From positions 70,922,877 to 70,986,876 of the forward strand of contig OY740768.1 of assembly GCA_963513935.1 (NCBI GenBank): a DNA stretch of 64,000 nt, given 5' to 3'. Below the pieces are notes generated by a model. It did not search any database and was not told the origin of the DNA. It saw nothing but the letters and a program-made list of their open reading frames with translations. Each line of letters starts with the position of its first letter. Within the stretch, counting starts at the first letter, position 1. The position numbers were made by a program, and so were the translations under genes. This document shows positions 63,805-64,000 of this stretch, piece by piece. The DNA comes from Aphrophora alni (Eukaryota > Arthropoda > Insecta > Hemiptera > Aphrophoridae).

Positions 63805-64000
63805 CTTGTAAGCATAACTCTTACATCCGACAAACTGGACGTTTTTTCCCACAAGATTTAGAAAACATATCGTCTAAGGTTCAGAACTGTAACAAAGATT
63901 AAGCTTTGACCAATACATGATCCACCTAAATCTCACATTCCAAAGTGCTGAAGTAAACATGGAAATTTTACACATTGCCCAAAAAGTCGAAAAATGGACA
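63805..64000 (+). pseudogene. probable Penelope-type GIY-YIG endonuclease relic
   Basis: In one frame NSYIRQTGRFF near 63817-63848 resembles the YIGQTGRSF core of GIY-YIG nucleases found at the C-terminus of Penelope-like retroelements. In another frame, after stops, NMEILHIAQKVEKW near 63956-63996 resembles the nuclease's MEILH...K wording that follows. Stops at about 63900 and a frame change make it non-functional. It is cut by the window edge. Confidence 0.4.

Overview
This is an eukaryotic, AT-rich, repeat-dominated window, most likely from an arthropod and probably an insect. The reasons are an R1-clade and a Jockey-type non-LTR retrotransposon, a Ty3/gypsy element with a tRNA-Lys primer site, tRNA-derived SINE-like units, and the absence of any bacterial gene organisation. 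I see no convincing host protein-coding gene in 64 kb. Every coding segment I can support belongs to a mobile element, and the rest is satellite DNA, minisatellites, microsatellites and featureless AT-rich sequence.

Layout. (1) 1-16640: tandem array of an 86-bp satellite monomer (about 167 copies, several subtypes, higher-order repeats), interrupted at 652-2931 by a 5'-truncated R1-clade retrotransposon with a poly(A) tail and an 11-13 bp target-site duplication. (2) 16641-25633: AT-rich sequence with one lone diverged satellite monomer (19878-19980), a pair of ~560-bp inverted repeats (20005-20570 / 22243-22797), a SINE-like relic (about 23190) and a 107-bp minisatellite (24091-25154). (3) 25634-26356: a non-autonomous DNA transposon with an 8-bp duplication and eight TGCGGTCA motifs arranged four against four. 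(4) 26357-38370: mostly anonymous AT-rich DNA with microsatellites and fragments of dispersed repeats. (5) 38370-43740: a 45-bp minisatellite of about 102 copies, bordered on both sides by related palindromic modules. (6) 43605-51335: two near-identical 766-bp inverted arms enclosing a tandemly duplicated tRNA-like unit and a decayed Jockey-type LINE. (7) 51336-63599: a (CA)n microsatellite split by an 11,987-bp Ty3/gypsy retrotransposon, probably Osvaldo/Ulysses-like, with 2,627-bp LTRs, a gag broken by two frame changes and an intact single-frame protease-RT-RNaseH-integrase. (8) 63600-64000: a dispersed repeat also seen at 33.3/35.3 kb, then a probable Penelope-type GIY-YIG relic at the window edge.

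How the parts relate. The LTR element carries the usual retrotransposon signals: LTRs with TG...CA ends, an exact 18-nt tRNA-Lys primer site, a gag/pol overlap with an A AAA AAC slippery heptamer directly before the gag stop, and a purine tract. Its LTR tail contains tandem copies of its own primer-site/leader unit, which suggests the LTR grew by capturing them. The satellite array, the lone monomer at 19.9 kb and the insertion inside the array point to a long interplay between satellites and transposons. All coordinates and alignments were made by eye.
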